Below, piece by piece: positions 8,438 through 18,218 of a DNA stretch of 64,000 bases. This DNA comes from Candidatus Syntropharchaeum sp. Lineage in GTDB: Archaea > Halobacteriota > Syntropharchaeia > Syntropharchaeales > Syntropharchaeaceae. The notes under the pieces were generated by a model, which searched no databases, was not told where the DNA came from, and worked only from the letters and a program-made list of their open reading frames with translations. Both the position numbers and the translations under genes were made by a program. The stretch spans positions 33,911 through 97,910 of the forward strand of contig JAOQII010000001.1 of the NCBI GenBank assembly GCA_026134025.1. The letters run 5' to 3'. The stretch's first letter is position 1. Every line of letters starts with the position of its first letter.

Positions 8438-9361
8438 ATGGAAGTTGAGAGTAAGACTCCAATATCTGATAAATTTGGATTTATTGGCTCGCTTTTAGCG
8501 TCTTTCATACTCTTGTCTTTTACGATATACTCGTTTATCATCGATTTACTTGTGGAGTTTGACCCCCATGGTATCCTTGTTGATGTTATCTTTCTCTTCA
8601 TCGCCTTTGAGGTTGGCTTCTTCGCGTTTAAAACCTTTGGAAAGGTGATGTACTATGAGAAAGTCGTCGATGCCTCTTTTGAGAAGGGGATTTACAGGCG
8701 GCTCGAGCCGGTCTTAAGGAGAATTGCAGAAGTCGGGGTTGAAATAGACGAGGTGAAGGAGGATGTTGATCTTCTAAACCGCAAAGTAGCAACGATCATG
8801 GAGGAACAGGCGAAGAGGTCCCCTGAAACAATCGCACCAGGGGTTCCATCAAAGTTTGCGACAAAAACAACACTCTTAGCGATCTTAACGATGGCTGGTT
8901 TTCTCTATGTGCTCGAATTTCCGATCGGTGTGGTTCATTACGTAACACTTCTTTTCTATATTGTATGGTGGTTATTCCTCACAAATGAATTAGAACTCTT
9001 TGAAGAGACCATTGCATGGGTATTTATAGCAGTCCCGATACTCGCAGTCCCGATAGGTGCAATCTTTCTCCATGCACTCTTCAGCCTCAATGCGATGATT
9101 GGTATACTCTTCGGAGGTCTTGCAGTCTTTGTCTTTCTCTACTACTCCTGGGGGCTATACATTACGAAAGGTGTATTCCCGTTAAGTTTGCCTGCTTTTG
9201 AACTCCCAAAAAGAAAGGAACAGGGTGTGAAGGTGCAGGATAAACTCGCGCCAATAGGTGTATTGAGCGAGAAGAAGGCCCTGATCATAAAGGGTGCAGA
9301 CGCGATTATCCTTCTCCTGCTTTTTTTATTGTTTGCGATCATCGCCTACCTCCTCCTATAG
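8438..9361 (+). CDS. Hypothetical multi-pass membrane protein with central coiled coil
   Basis: Two N-terminal TM segments, soluble helical linker, several C-terminal TM segments. Confidence 0.75.
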   Translation: MEVESKTPISDKFGFIGSLLASFILLSFTIYSFIIDLLVEFDPHGILVDVIFLFIAFEVGFFAFKTFGKVMYYEKVVDASFEKGIYRRLEPVLRRIAEVGVEIDEVKEDVDLLNRKVATIMEEQAKRSPETIAPGVPSKFATKTTLLAILTMAGFLYVLEFPIGVVHYVTLLFYIVWWLFLTNELELFEETIAWVFIAVPILAVPIGAIFLHALFSLNAMIGILFGGLAVFVFLYYSWGLYITKGVFPLSLPAFELPKRKEQGVKVQDKLAPIGVLSEKKALIIKGADAIILLLLFLLFAIIAYLLL

Positions 9362-9366
9362 AGGTT

Positions 9367-10278
9367 CTAAAACGCATCGAGTAGATCCTGCTCTGTTATA
9401 ATTCCAAGAAGCTGTTCATCCTCTACTACAGGTAGGGCACCTATATTATGCTTCATAATCAGTGCGGCAACATCCCCAAGCATTGAATCCGGGGTTGTCG
9501 TTATTATCTTCTCGTGCATGATAATCTCAACGGGCAAGAGCGATGCCTCACGGAGATCGCCTGTTATGAGCTTCTCGAATATCTCTCCGCTTGAGATATA
9601 CTGGATTATATCAGTCGACGTCACAAACCCGATGAGCTTTTCGTCATCATCTGTTATGGGGACACGGTGAAACCTGTTTCCAACCATGATCTTTGCGATT
9701 TTATGAATCGAGGTTTTCACATTTGCTGTTGTAATCGAGCGGTTCATGTAGTCGGATACAAGCTTGATACCTATCGCCTCGTTATTGCTGACCTCCTCGA
9801 CAAAGTCTCTCACCGTGACAATTCCGATCACCGTACCAGATTTATCAGTTATCGGAACTGCTCCAACCCCTTCTGCCTTCAGGACATCTATTGTCTGATG
9901 TATCGAAAAATCCTGATTGATTGAGATTGGATTTTCACTCATAATCTCCCGAACCTCTGCATTTATCCCTGCAATGATGTTACGATCGTACTTTCCCACA
10001 AGTAACTGGTTCTTTTCGCCACCACCCATGAAATCGATTATATCCTGGCTTGTCACGATTCCAAGCAGGTGATTTGTACCAGCATCTGTAACAGGAAGCC
10101 TCCTGCATTCATAATCTGCCATCGTCCTGACAGCACCCATTATCGTCATCGTCGGAGGTACGGTCACGACATCTCGCGTTGCGAGGCGCATGATCTCTCC
10201 AGTGTGTTCTGAACGCCGTTGATTGAAGTCAATTCCACCTTTATCCCGGATATACTTCTCATGATTACCTCTATTCAC
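9367..10278 (-). CDS. CBS-domain protein (about four CBS motifs)
   Basis: Repeated 'PV.D....L.GIVT..DI' motifs. Confidence 0.9.
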   Translation of the reverse strand: MNRGNHEKYIRDKGGIDFNQRRSEHTGEIMRLATRDVVTVPPTMTIMGAVRTMADYECRRLPVTDAGTNHLLGIVTSQDIIDFMGGGEKNQLLVGKYDRNIIAGINAEVREIMSENPISINQDFSIHQTIDVLKAEGVGAVPITDKSGTVIGIVTVRDFVEEVSNNEAIGIKLVSDYMNRSITTANVKTSIHKIAKIMVGNRFHRVPITDDDEKLIGFVTSTDIIQYISSGEIFEKLITGDLREASLLPVEIIMHEKIITTTPDSMLGDVAALIMKHNIGALPVVEDEQLLGIITEQDLLDAF

Positions 10279-11015
10279 CCAATCACCGCCCTTATCAAAT
10301 CATACCTATCTATAATTCCAATAAGTCGCTCTTTATCCAAAACAGGAAGCCTACCAATATCATACTTTAACATCAACTCAACCGCCTCATTGAGTCTTGA
10401 ATCTGGCGAGACCGAATGGACCGTTGTGGTCATAACACGCTTAACAGGAGGGGGGTTAGCCTTTCCAAGCTTCGATCTTGCTCTTATCAGATCTCTCCGC
10501 GTGAGAATGCCAACAAGCTTATCTTTTTCATCAAGCACAGGGAAACCAGAATACCCATATTCAGCCATATTAGAAGCAGCGATTGAGATGGGATCATCTG
10601 TTTTTAGTGTCCTGACCTTTTTGGTCATTATTGAGCCCACAGATGTATCCGATGCCCTGGAGGGAAGTGCACGAAGCAGATCCTTGAGATTGACAATTCC
10701 AACAAGTTTACCGTCCTCTGTAACTGGAAGCTCATCAAACTCCCCCTCAATCATCCGCTTTGCAACATTGTTGAGATCTTCATCAGCACGTGCGGCATAC
10801 CCTTCTCTGATAAACCCTTTCACCGTCACGTTCGACTTGGTTGCCGCTCTGAGCTTCAGGATATCCTCGTCAGTTATAATACCAAGGAAACTCCCCCTGT
10901 CATCAACGATGGGAAGTACCCTTAGACCACGATCACGGATGATCTGGCGAGCTTTCGTTAGATATTCGTCCTCACGAAGAGAGATAACGCTCCCCATTAT
11001 ATCTTTTATATTCAC
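10275..11015 (-). CDS. CBS-domain protein (about four CBS motifs)
   Basis: Repeated CBS motifs; overlaps the neighbouring CBS gene by 4 nt. Confidence 0.9.
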   Translation of the reverse strand: MNIKDIMGSVISLREDEYLTKARQIIRDRGLRVLPIVDDRGSFLGIITDEDILKLRAATKSNVTVKGFIREGYAARADEDLNNVAKRMIEGEFDELPVTEDGKLVGIVNLKDLLRALPSRASDTSVGSIMTKKVRTLKTDDPISIAASNMAEYGYSGFPVLDEKDKLVGILTRRDLIRARSKLGKANPPPVKRVMTTTVHSVSPDSRLNEAVELMLKYDIGRLPVLDKERLIGIIDRYDLIRAVIG

Positions 11016-11033
11016 GCTATACCTCCAGACTTT

Positions 11034-11615
11034 TCATTCTACCTGGAGTTCTTCGCGGCAGGTCTCACAGAGCATCATGCCACCCACTACCTCGAGATTG
11101 CTTGAGAACGTCCCACAATTTTCACAGATCCCCTGTCCTGTTCCATACTCAGAGATCTTTTCTGGCATACCTTCGTGTAAGAAGGCGGTGTCTGAGTTCA
11201 TCTCAATAAGATCGGTCAGAATTGTATTCATCCCTGTGCAGGTGACGATTATATCAACATCTGCGACAATCCCAACAAGTTTCCCATCCTCGATAACGGG
11301 CATCTTGCGGATGCCGCGTCTGTACATATTCTTTGTGACCGTGTTCAGATCTTCTAAAGGTGTTGTAGTTATAAGCGGCGAGGTCATTATCTCCTTTACA
11401 GGCGTGGAATTTGGACTCTTTTCTTTTAGTATAACATTTCGCACAATATCGCCATGTGTTACGATCCCAACAGGTTTTGTCGATTCAAGGATAATCACGC
11501 TGTCCACGTTTCGATCCTCCATAAGCTTTGCTATCTCTCTCACCGTTGCACCGGTCTCTGCTACCACAACATCCCTTATCATGATGTTTTTTACCGCGAG
11601 TCGCGTATCCATCAT
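11034..11615 (-). CDS. CBS-domain pair with C-terminal zinc ribbon
   Basis: Two CBS motifs and CENCGTFSSNLEVVGGMMLCETC. Confidence 0.9.
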   Translation of the reverse strand: MMDTRLAVKNIMIRDVVVAETGATVREIAKLMEDRNVDSVIILESTKPVGIVTHGDIVRNVILKEKSPNSTPVKEIMTSPLITTTPLEDLNTVTKNMYRRGIRKMPVIEDGKLVGIVADVDIIVTCTGMNTILTDLIEMNSDTAFLHEGMPEKISEYGTGQGICENCGTFSSNLEVVGGMMLCETCREELQVE

Positions 11616-11845
11616 TTCAAGTGACCTCCCTAATATATCATTAACGACTCAGGAGTTAATAAAAGTGTGTATCGCAAACTGAGTGTGTAATCTGATATTT
11701 ATTTCGCACTATCAGATGATCAAAGAGTTCAGAGAAACAGGCGAAAGTGGAACCTGCGGTAAGGATAAAGCACCCTCGAATGGAAAGAGAGAGCGGTTTG
11801 CTTTGGAGTCGTTCTCATAAGAAAAGATATTTTGAACTCACTCAT

Positions 11846-12532
11846 TCAAAGCTCGATTGCCCCTTTATCAATCGCATCCTTTGCTGCATTCTTCTCTGCT
11901 CGCTGGATATTTTGACCCGCTCCCCTGCCAAGTTCACGTCCTTGAATCCTTACAATGACCTCGAAACGCGAATCAGACTCGATATCACCCTCCGAGACAA
12001 CGATATACTGAGGAATCCCGATTCCCTGCTTCTGAAAATACTCCTGAAGCATGCCTTTGTGGTTCGGTTCAATTTCCTTATCGAGCTTATCGCCCAAAAG
12101 ATCAATTAAAACCTTTCTTGTCTCATCAAATCCAAAATCCAGATAGATTGCACCGATTAAAGCCTCGAAGACACCTGCCATTACCCTGACACTCTTCGTC
12201 TTATCCGCACCCAGAAGCAGAAACTCCTCGACCCCGAGCTTTTCTGCAATATCTGCCAAAGTCTCGTTATTCTCAATTCCAGCCTTTCTTATCGTCAGAT
12301 CTCCTTTTGAATCCGTCGGGAATCGCCTGTAAAATTCCTCGCTCAGTATGAGCTTAAGGACGGCATCACCGAGAAACGCAAGCCGCTCATTGTTGCCAGG
12401 CGTTGAGCCTTCGAGATTGAATGAGCTATGTGTAAAAGCGTCCTCGTAAGGAGTTATATCTTTATCCTCAAGGTCAATTGGGAATCTCTTCTCGATGAAC
12501 TCCCTTATAACATCCATTCTATCTTTTGCCAC
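11846..12532 (-). CDS. rnc: Ribonuclease III
   Basis: Signature 'NNERLAFLGDAVLKLILSE', 'AGVFEALIGAIYLD', C-terminal dsRBD (GMLQEYFQKQGIGIPQY...AEKNAAKDAI). GTG start. Confidence 0.93.
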   Translation of the reverse strand: MAKDRMDVIREFIEKRFPIDLEDKDITPYEDAFTHSSFNLEGSTPGNNERLAFLGDAVLKLILSEEFYRRFPTDSKGDLTIRKAGIENNETLADIAEKLGVEEFLLLGADKTKSVRVMAGVFEALIGAIYLDFGFDETRKVLIDLLGDKLDKEIEPNHKGMLQEYFQKQGIGIPQYIVVSEGDIESDSRFEVIVRIQGRELGRGAGQNIQRAEKNAAKDAIDKGAIEL

Positions 12533-12623
12533 TCAAAAATTCCTCGTGTTTTCGCTTTGCATTCTCAAGCACCTTCAGGATGTCGGATTCTGCATTCTCT
12601 GAGATTCTACCTATCCTGTATCC
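12519..12623 (-). other. In-frame coding-like extension downstream of the acyl-CoA dehydrogenase TAG codon (34 sense codons)
   Basis: After TAG (12624-12626) the frame reads GYRIGRISENAESDILKVLENAKRKHEEFLSGKR* and ends overlapping the rnc start. Confidence 0.45.
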
Positions 12624-14168
12624 CTAAAAGAGGTCATCTCTGTCAACCCAATCAGGGATATATCTGTACCAATCTATCGGCTTTGCATCCTGTAATCCCT
12701 TAAAAGTTGCTCTTGCAAGCTTTATATCACCTTTTCTGCCTCGGTAGGAGATAGCAAGCCCTTTATCCTCCAGTTTCTCAAGGGTTTTGGAGATGCTTTC
12801 AAGCGATGCCCCCGACTCCTCAACCAAATCTTCTATCGCCATGTATAGCCCTGGGTTAACCCGGTAGTTCTCGGCTAAAAGCTCAAGAAGCGTATCCTCT
12901 CTTATCTCACCGTTTCCAGATGCATTCCCCTCGTAGAACCCATGCGTCATCGGAACGCCAAGCTCTTCATTGATCTTTCGTCTTGGTGCTTTCAGAAGCG
13001 GTTCAAGCGCGTTTAAGCCGAAGCGATAGATTACAACCTTCATGATCTCGCTTGTTGTGGGTGCAAGCTGTGTGATCTTTCCGTTTCTAACATAAGACTC
13101 AACAGGGTAGAATTTTGTAAGCCCATCCCCGCCCATGAGCTGTGTCGCCTCAAGGAAGACCTTCATCCCCTCCTCGGTATTGAAGTACTTTGCGATCGCT
13201 GCATCAAAGGCAGGATCTTCCCCGAGATCAAAGAGGTGTGCTGCATGGTATGTCAGAATGCGTGAAGCCTTGTACCGCACGATGATATCCGCGAGCTTGA
13301 ACTGGTTTGTCGGAAGATCGATCGTAGGAGCTTTGAACTGAACCCGCCTTTTTGTATGGAAGAGTGCATACCGCAGGGCTTCTGAGATCCAGCCAAGTTG
13401 ATTTGCAGATGCGAGTGTCCGCTCGTAGTTTGCCATTCCCATCAGAACCTTCCAGCCCTCGCCCACCTCACCGATCATCTGATCTTTCGGCACCCTCACA
13501 TCGTTAAAGTCAAGATACCCGTTGTAGATGTTATCAAACCCGATAAGCTCGTTTATACGCTCAATCGTGAATCCAGGTGTTCCAGCTCGTATAAGTACCA
13601 TCGAGAGGTGCTTATGACGTTTGATCAGTTCTGGATCATCTGATGTTTTAACAAGAAGCATGTAGAAATCGGATACGCCAAGTGATGTAATGTATCGTTT
13701 CTTACCGTTTATTACAATCTCATCACCATCTATTCTACCTGTCGTCTCCATCGCTGCTGCATCGTTCCCAACATACGGCTCTGTTACGGTGAGTGAACCA
13801 AGATACTCGCCAGCTGCCATCTTTGGAAGTAGCTCTTTCTTGAGTTTGTCTGAGCCGAATTTGAGTATCATTCTGGCATCACACATCGTGACAACGTACT
13901 GCATACTGATCTGTCCAAGCCTTGCAAGCTCTTCGATGACGATACACGAGCCTGTATAACCGTAATCTGAAAGTTTACCACCGTATTCTTCAGGAATTAT
14001 TGTCCCAAGCCATCCACGCTCTCCCGCTTCCTTTAAAAACTCCAGCGGGTATTTTCGCTTCCAGATAAGCTCCTCAGACCTTCCAATCCTCTCATCGACA
14101 AATGCCCTCACATCACGAGAAAGCTCGATCTGCGTATCACTCCACCAGGGATATGTATTTATCTCCAT
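12624..14168 (-). CDS. Acyl-CoA dehydrogenase family protein with C-terminal wHTH-like extension
   Basis: ACAD motifs (SLTVTEPYVGNDAAAMETTGRI; YERTLASANQLGW; ATQLMGGDGLTKFYPVE) followed by 'IREDTLLELLAEN...LESISKTLEKLEDKGLAISYRGRKG'. Confidence 0.88.
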   Translation of the reverse strand: MEINTYPWWSDTQIELSRDVRAFVDERIGRSEELIWKRKYPLEFLKEAGERGWLGTIIPEEYGGKLSDYGYTGSCIVIEELARLGQISMQYVVTMCDARMILKFGSDKLKKELLPKMAAGEYLGSLTVTEPYVGNDAAAMETTGRIDGDEIVINGKKRYITSLGVSDFYMLLVKTSDDPELIKRHKHLSMVLIRAGTPGFTIERINELIGFDNIYNGYLDFNDVRVPKDQMIGEVGEGWKVLMGMANYERTLASANQLGWISEALRYALFHTKRRVQFKAPTIDLPTNQFKLADIIVRYKASRILTYHAAHLFDLGEDPAFDAAIAKYFNTEEGMKVFLEATQLMGGDGLTKFYPVESYVRNGKITQLAPTTSEIMKVVIYRFGLNALEPLLKAPRRKINEELGVPMTHGFYEGNASGNGEIREDTLLELLAENYRVNPGLYMAIEDLVEESGASLESISKTLEKLEDKGLAISYRGRKGDIKLARATFKGLQDAKPIDWYRYIPDWVDRDDLF

Positions 14169-14232
14169 AATCTCACCACCAATAGTCTCCTGGTGTATCT
14201 TATTTAGATCTTATCATCTCTGAGCTTCAAAA

Positions 14233-17022
14233 CTACCTGTAAAGCAGATCAAACTTATCTCCTTCAATCTCTGCATGCGCGGCCGCGAGTCTTGCGATCG
14301 GAACTCTGTATGGTGAGCAGCTGACATAATCTATCCCTGCACTGTTGCAGAACTTGATCGATCGTGGCTCACCCGCCTGTTCACCACAGACACCGATCTT
14401 TATATCAGGTCTTGTCTTTCTCGCCCACTCGATCGTGACGAGCATCAGCCTGCCAACACCTCTGACATCGAGTATCTCAAACGGGTTGTCCTGCAGTATC
14501 CCCCGCTCATTGTAGAGTGGCAGAAACTTGCTCTCTGCATCCTCGCGTGAGAACGAGAATGTCGCCTGTGTGAGGTCGTTTGTCCCAAACGAGAAGAAGC
14601 TTGCAACCTCAGCCAGCCTCCCTGCCCGCATGCACGCCCTGACAACCTCGATCATCGTACCAAACTTATACGCTACCCTGACACCTCTTGCCCCTTCAAT
14701 CTCGCTGGCCACACGCTCTACTATATCATGAACCCACTTGAGCTCCTGAGCAGTGCAGACCTGTGGAACCATAATCTCCGGAGAAACCTCCAGTCCTTCC
14801 TTTGCCACCTCAACTGCAGCCTCCAGTATCGCTCTGATCTGCATCTCGTATATCTCGGGGTACGTGATACCTATCCTCACCCCTCTGTGTCCGAGCATTG
14901 GATTGACCTCTGAAAAGGCAGCAATCTTCTCCAGCGCATGTTCTTTTGAGCTTATGAGCATATCAAGGAGTTCCTTGTCCTCAAGCTTTATCACATCGCA
15001 TATGATCTCCTGTATCTGTGGAAGGTACTCAAATAACCTGTAATCCAGGACTTTTGTGAGATTTGGCGCAGCTTCAAGCTTATTCAGGACTGCCTTTAAC
15101 TCTAAAAGCATCTGGAGTTCCCTCTCAATATCTTCGGTTCGTGGCAGAAACTCATGCAGGGGTGGATCCAGAAGTCTTATCGTAACTGGCAGATCCCGCA
15201 TCACCCTGAATATCGCTATAAAATCTTCCCGCTGCATTGGAAGTAATTTGTTGATCGCACTCTTTCGCTCTTCTTCTGTCTCAGCCATGATCATCTGCTG
15301 AATCACAGGGAGCCGCTCTGGCAGATTGAACATGCGCTCTGTCCTGCAGAGACCCACGCCCTCACAGCCAAACTTCACGGCAAGTGCTGCGTCTTCTGGC
15401 GTATCGATGTTTGTCCTGACGCCAAGTTTCCTGATCTCATCCGCCCAGTTCAGGAGCGTGAAAAGTTCATCTGAGATATCAGGCTCGATCATATCGACCT
15501 CGCCCAGAAATACATTGCCACCGCTTCCATCGATGGTTATAATATCATCCTGTCTTATCGTAACATCACCGATCCTTGCAAACCCAGCTTCCTCATCGAT
15601 CAGGATCTCTTCTGCACCACAGACACAGGGTTTGCCCATCGCCCTTGCAACAACAGCAGCATGGCTTGTCTTCCCACCGCGACTCGTCAGTATCCCCTGA
15701 GCAGCAAAGAAACCATGAATATCCTCTGGCTTCGTCTCAGTCCGCACCAGTATTACTTTTTGCGCCAGTTTTCCACGTTTATCTGCCTCATCGGCATCAA
15801 AGATAGCCCTACCAGTTGCAGCACCCGGGGAGGCTGCGATCCCTTTTGCAACAGGTGTTGAGGTATCATTTGGATCGATACGCCGATGCATCAGTTGCTC
15901 GATGACATCAGGTTTTACCCTGTGAACCGCCTCTTCTTTTGTGAGAAGTCCTTCTTTCACCATATCAACCGATGTCCTGACCCATGCATTTGGCCCCAAC
16001 TTTCCGTTTCGAGTTTGAAGGATATACAGCTTCCCTCTCTCGATTGTGAACTCAAAATCCTGAACTTCAGAATATCTCTCTTCCAAGATTTTTCTAACTT
16101 TCAGCAACTCATCATACATTGCGGGCATCTCTTTCTTGAGCTCAATTATTGGCTTCGGCGTTCTAACTCCCGCAACAACATCCTCGCCCTGGGCGTTCAG
16201 GAGGTATTCACCATACAGGACATTCTCACCTGTGGAAGGATCTCTGGTGAAAAGAACACCTGTTGCTGAGGTATTTCCCATATTACCAAAGACCATTGTG
16301 CAGATATTCACCGCGGTGCCGTTGGCGATATCTTCTGTGATATTGAACTCCCTTCTATAGTCGATCGCTCTTCTACCATTCCAGGACTCGAAGACTGCTT
16401 TAATCGCAAGCTCCAGTTGTTTAAATACATCTGATGGGAAGTCTGCCTTTGTCTCTCGCCTGCAGATCTCCTTGTAGTCTTTTACCAGACTTTTGAGAGA
16501 TTCAACATCGAGTTCATGATCATACTGGACTCCTTTCTTCTTCTTGTACTCATCCAGAATATCGTAAAATTCTTTCTCATCCAGACCCAGTGCAATATTG
16601 CAGAAGAGTGCTATAAATCGCCTGTACGCATCATACGCAAAGCGTTCATCACCCGTAGCATCTGCAAGACCCTGGACCGTTGCATCGTTCAATCCCAGAT
16701 TCAGGATCGTATCCATCATACCTGGCATCGAGACCGCTGCGCCAGATCTTACAGATACGAGAAGCGGATTCTTCACATCTCCAAATCTCTTACCAGTGAG
16801 CTCTTCACATACTTTTATATTCTCCTTAACCTCGTCAAGAAGCCCCTCTGGAAGTTTGTTCCCATTTTTAGAATATTCAAGGCATGCTTCGGTTGTGATA
16901 ACAAATCCAGGTGGAACTGGAAGCCCGATCTGCGTCATATCACAGAGTCCAGCGCCTTTACCACCAAGCAAACGTTTGTTTGTACCATCACCTTCGGTGA
17001 ACAGATATACAAATTTAGTCAT
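14233..17022 (-). CDS. ppdK: Pyruvate, phosphate dikinase
   Basis: GGKGAGLCDMTQIGLPVPPGFVIT; LTSRGGKTSHAAVVAR; FGTNDLTQ; GVCGEQAGEP. Confidence 0.96.
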   Translation of the reverse strand: MTKFVYLFTEGDGTNKRLLGGKGAGLCDMTQIGLPVPPGFVITTEACLEYSKNGNKLPEGLLDEVKENIKVCEELTGKRFGDVKNPLLVSVRSGAAVSMPGMMDTILNLGLNDATVQGLADATGDERFAYDAYRRFIALFCNIALGLDEKEFYDILDEYKKKKGVQYDHELDVESLKSLVKDYKEICRRETKADFPSDVFKQLELAIKAVFESWNGRRAIDYRREFNITEDIANGTAVNICTMVFGNMGNTSATGVLFTRDPSTGENVLYGEYLLNAQGEDVVAGVRTPKPIIELKKEMPAMYDELLKVRKILEERYSEVQDFEFTIERGKLYILQTRNGKLGPNAWVRTSVDMVKEGLLTKEEAVHRVKPDVIEQLMHRRIDPNDTSTPVAKGIAASPGAATGRAIFDADEADKRGKLAQKVILVRTETKPEDIHGFFAAQGILTSRGGKTSHAAVVARAMGKPCVCGAEEILIDEEAGFARIGDVTIRQDDIITIDGSGGNVFLGEVDMIEPDISDELFTLLNWADEIRKLGVRTNIDTPEDAALAVKFGCEGVGLCRTERMFNLPERLPVIQQMIMAETEEERKSAINKLLPMQREDFIAIFRVMRDLPVTIRLLDPPLHEFLPRTEDIERELQMLLELKAVLNKLEAAPNLTKVLDYRLFEYLPQIQEIICDVIKLEDKELLDMLISSKEHALEKIAAFSEVNPMLGHRGVRIGITYPEIYEMQIRAILEAAVEVAKEGLEVSPEIMVPQVCTAQELKWVHDIVERVASEIEGARGVRVAYKFGTMIEVVRACMRAGRLAEVASFFSFGTNDLTQATFSFSREDAESKFLPLYNERGILQDNPFEILDVRGVGRLMLVTIEWARKTRPDIKIGVCGEQAGEPRSIKFCNSAGIDYVSCSPYRVPIARLAAAHAEIEGDKFDLLYR

Positions 17023-17099
17023 ATTTATCCCCCCTTCTTCCTGTTTATTTATGTTTATATATTATAAATATTTTGGTAGATGATGACCAGGTGGCAGGT

Positions 17100-18218
17100 T
17101 TAGCTCTGATGAGAGGGTCTTAAACCTTTTTTCAGTACCTCTTCGATCAGATCGAGCGGTGCATCACTCTTGAAACCTGTTCCCGAAAAGTGAACCCCTG
17201 TGGCTTCAAACCCGAGGTCTCGAAGTTCCTTGATGAGATAACCGATCTTTGATGGTGTCACGCCAAGTCGCTTGCAGAGTACATGATGATCATAGAAGAA
17301 CGGAAGGTCCATCTCACCTGAAAGGCGTTCAAGAAGCTTCATCTCTTCAGATCGCCTCCTGAATCCTGATGCTTCGAGATAGTGAATGGCTTTAGCTGCG
17401 ATATCCTCGCTGAATATCCTTCCAAGATACATGGGGCCTGTAAACTTAAGTCGTCCTCCACACCTCAAACAACGGCGTGGTGCTGCACCAAGAAGATCCT
17501 GCACCGCCTCCCTGAAACCGCATCCAGAACAGTGAATTATGTATCCCATCTTCGCTATCACGTGATCGGTTTTTCTCGCTCCAGGTTCAATCTCGATAAT
17601 CAGCCTTATGAAGTGACGCTTTGCGTAGCATAATATCGGGTGCAATCCCTTCTCATGTCGCATAAGATCCCTTGCAACCCTTCCAAGAAGAATCCTCAAG
17701 CCCACCTCACGGTGATACTCTGTGTTAAGCCCAACAGCATCGTACTTCTGTATCCCTCCGCGGTGTGACCCGCATAGAGGTGCGGTATCGGTTGCTGTAA
17801 CAAGAAGAAATCGCCTCACAGAGAAGGATGCCGCATCAAGTATCCATGATGGAGAGCCGAAAGGATCAAGATCGACAATATCATACCGCCTCTTAAGGAG
17901 TGAAACTCTACAATCCTCGTTCAAAACCTCTGCATCAACCCTATTCAGCCTCTTATTTTCGAGTATGCAACCAAAAGCTTTTTTACTTCTGTCATTGAGC
18001 GTAATATCTCTGAGTCCAACCTCCCTTGCAACCCTTAACCCCCTTACCCCTGATGCTGCAAGTGCATCGATGTAGGAAAGCTCATCTCTAAGACCCAGGG
18101 CGTTCAGTGTGGCTACATCAATATCCCTCGTCACCTCCATCTCAGGGTTGTAGAAGACCTTGCCATCTGCAGGAATTTTTAGCTGTATCCTCCCCTCAGA
18201 AAAGACGTTCCAGCTCAT
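17100..18218 (-). CDS. trm1: tRNA (guanine(26)-N(2))-dimethyltransferase
   Basis: ASGVRGLRVA, DLDPFGSPSWILDAA, ATDTAPLCGSH; cysteine cluster CSGCGF...CLRCGG. Confidence 0.93.
   Translation of the reverse strand: MSWNVFSEGRIQLKIPADGKVFYNPEMEVTRDIDVATLNALGLRDELSYIDALAASGVRGLRVAREVGLRDITLNDRSKKAFGCILENKRLNRVDAEVLNEDCRVSLLKRRYDIVDLDPFGSPSWILDAASFSVRRFLLVTATDTAPLCGSHRGGIQKYDAVGLNTEYHREVGLRILLGRVARDLMRHEKGLHPILCYAKRHFIRLIIEIEPGARKTDHVIAKMGYIIHCSGCGFREAVQDLLGAAPRRCLRCGGRLKFTGPMYLGRIFSEDIAAKAIHYLEASGFRRRSEEMKLLERLSGEMDLPFFYDHHVLCKRLGVTPSKIGYLIKELRDLGFEATGVHFSGTGFKSDAPLDLIEEVLKKGLRPSHQS

Noticed and set aside
10219-11682. 487-aa plus-strand ORF
   Set aside because: Antisense to three clear CBS-domain genes; low-complexity Ser/Ile/Thr-rich composition typical of a spurious opposite-strand frame.
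11620-11845. Possible sRNA or structured element between rnc and the CBS genes (short inverted repeats ATCTGAT/ATCAGAT and AAAGCA/TGCTTT)
   Set aside because: Stems are short and no promoter/box motif could be matched convincingly.
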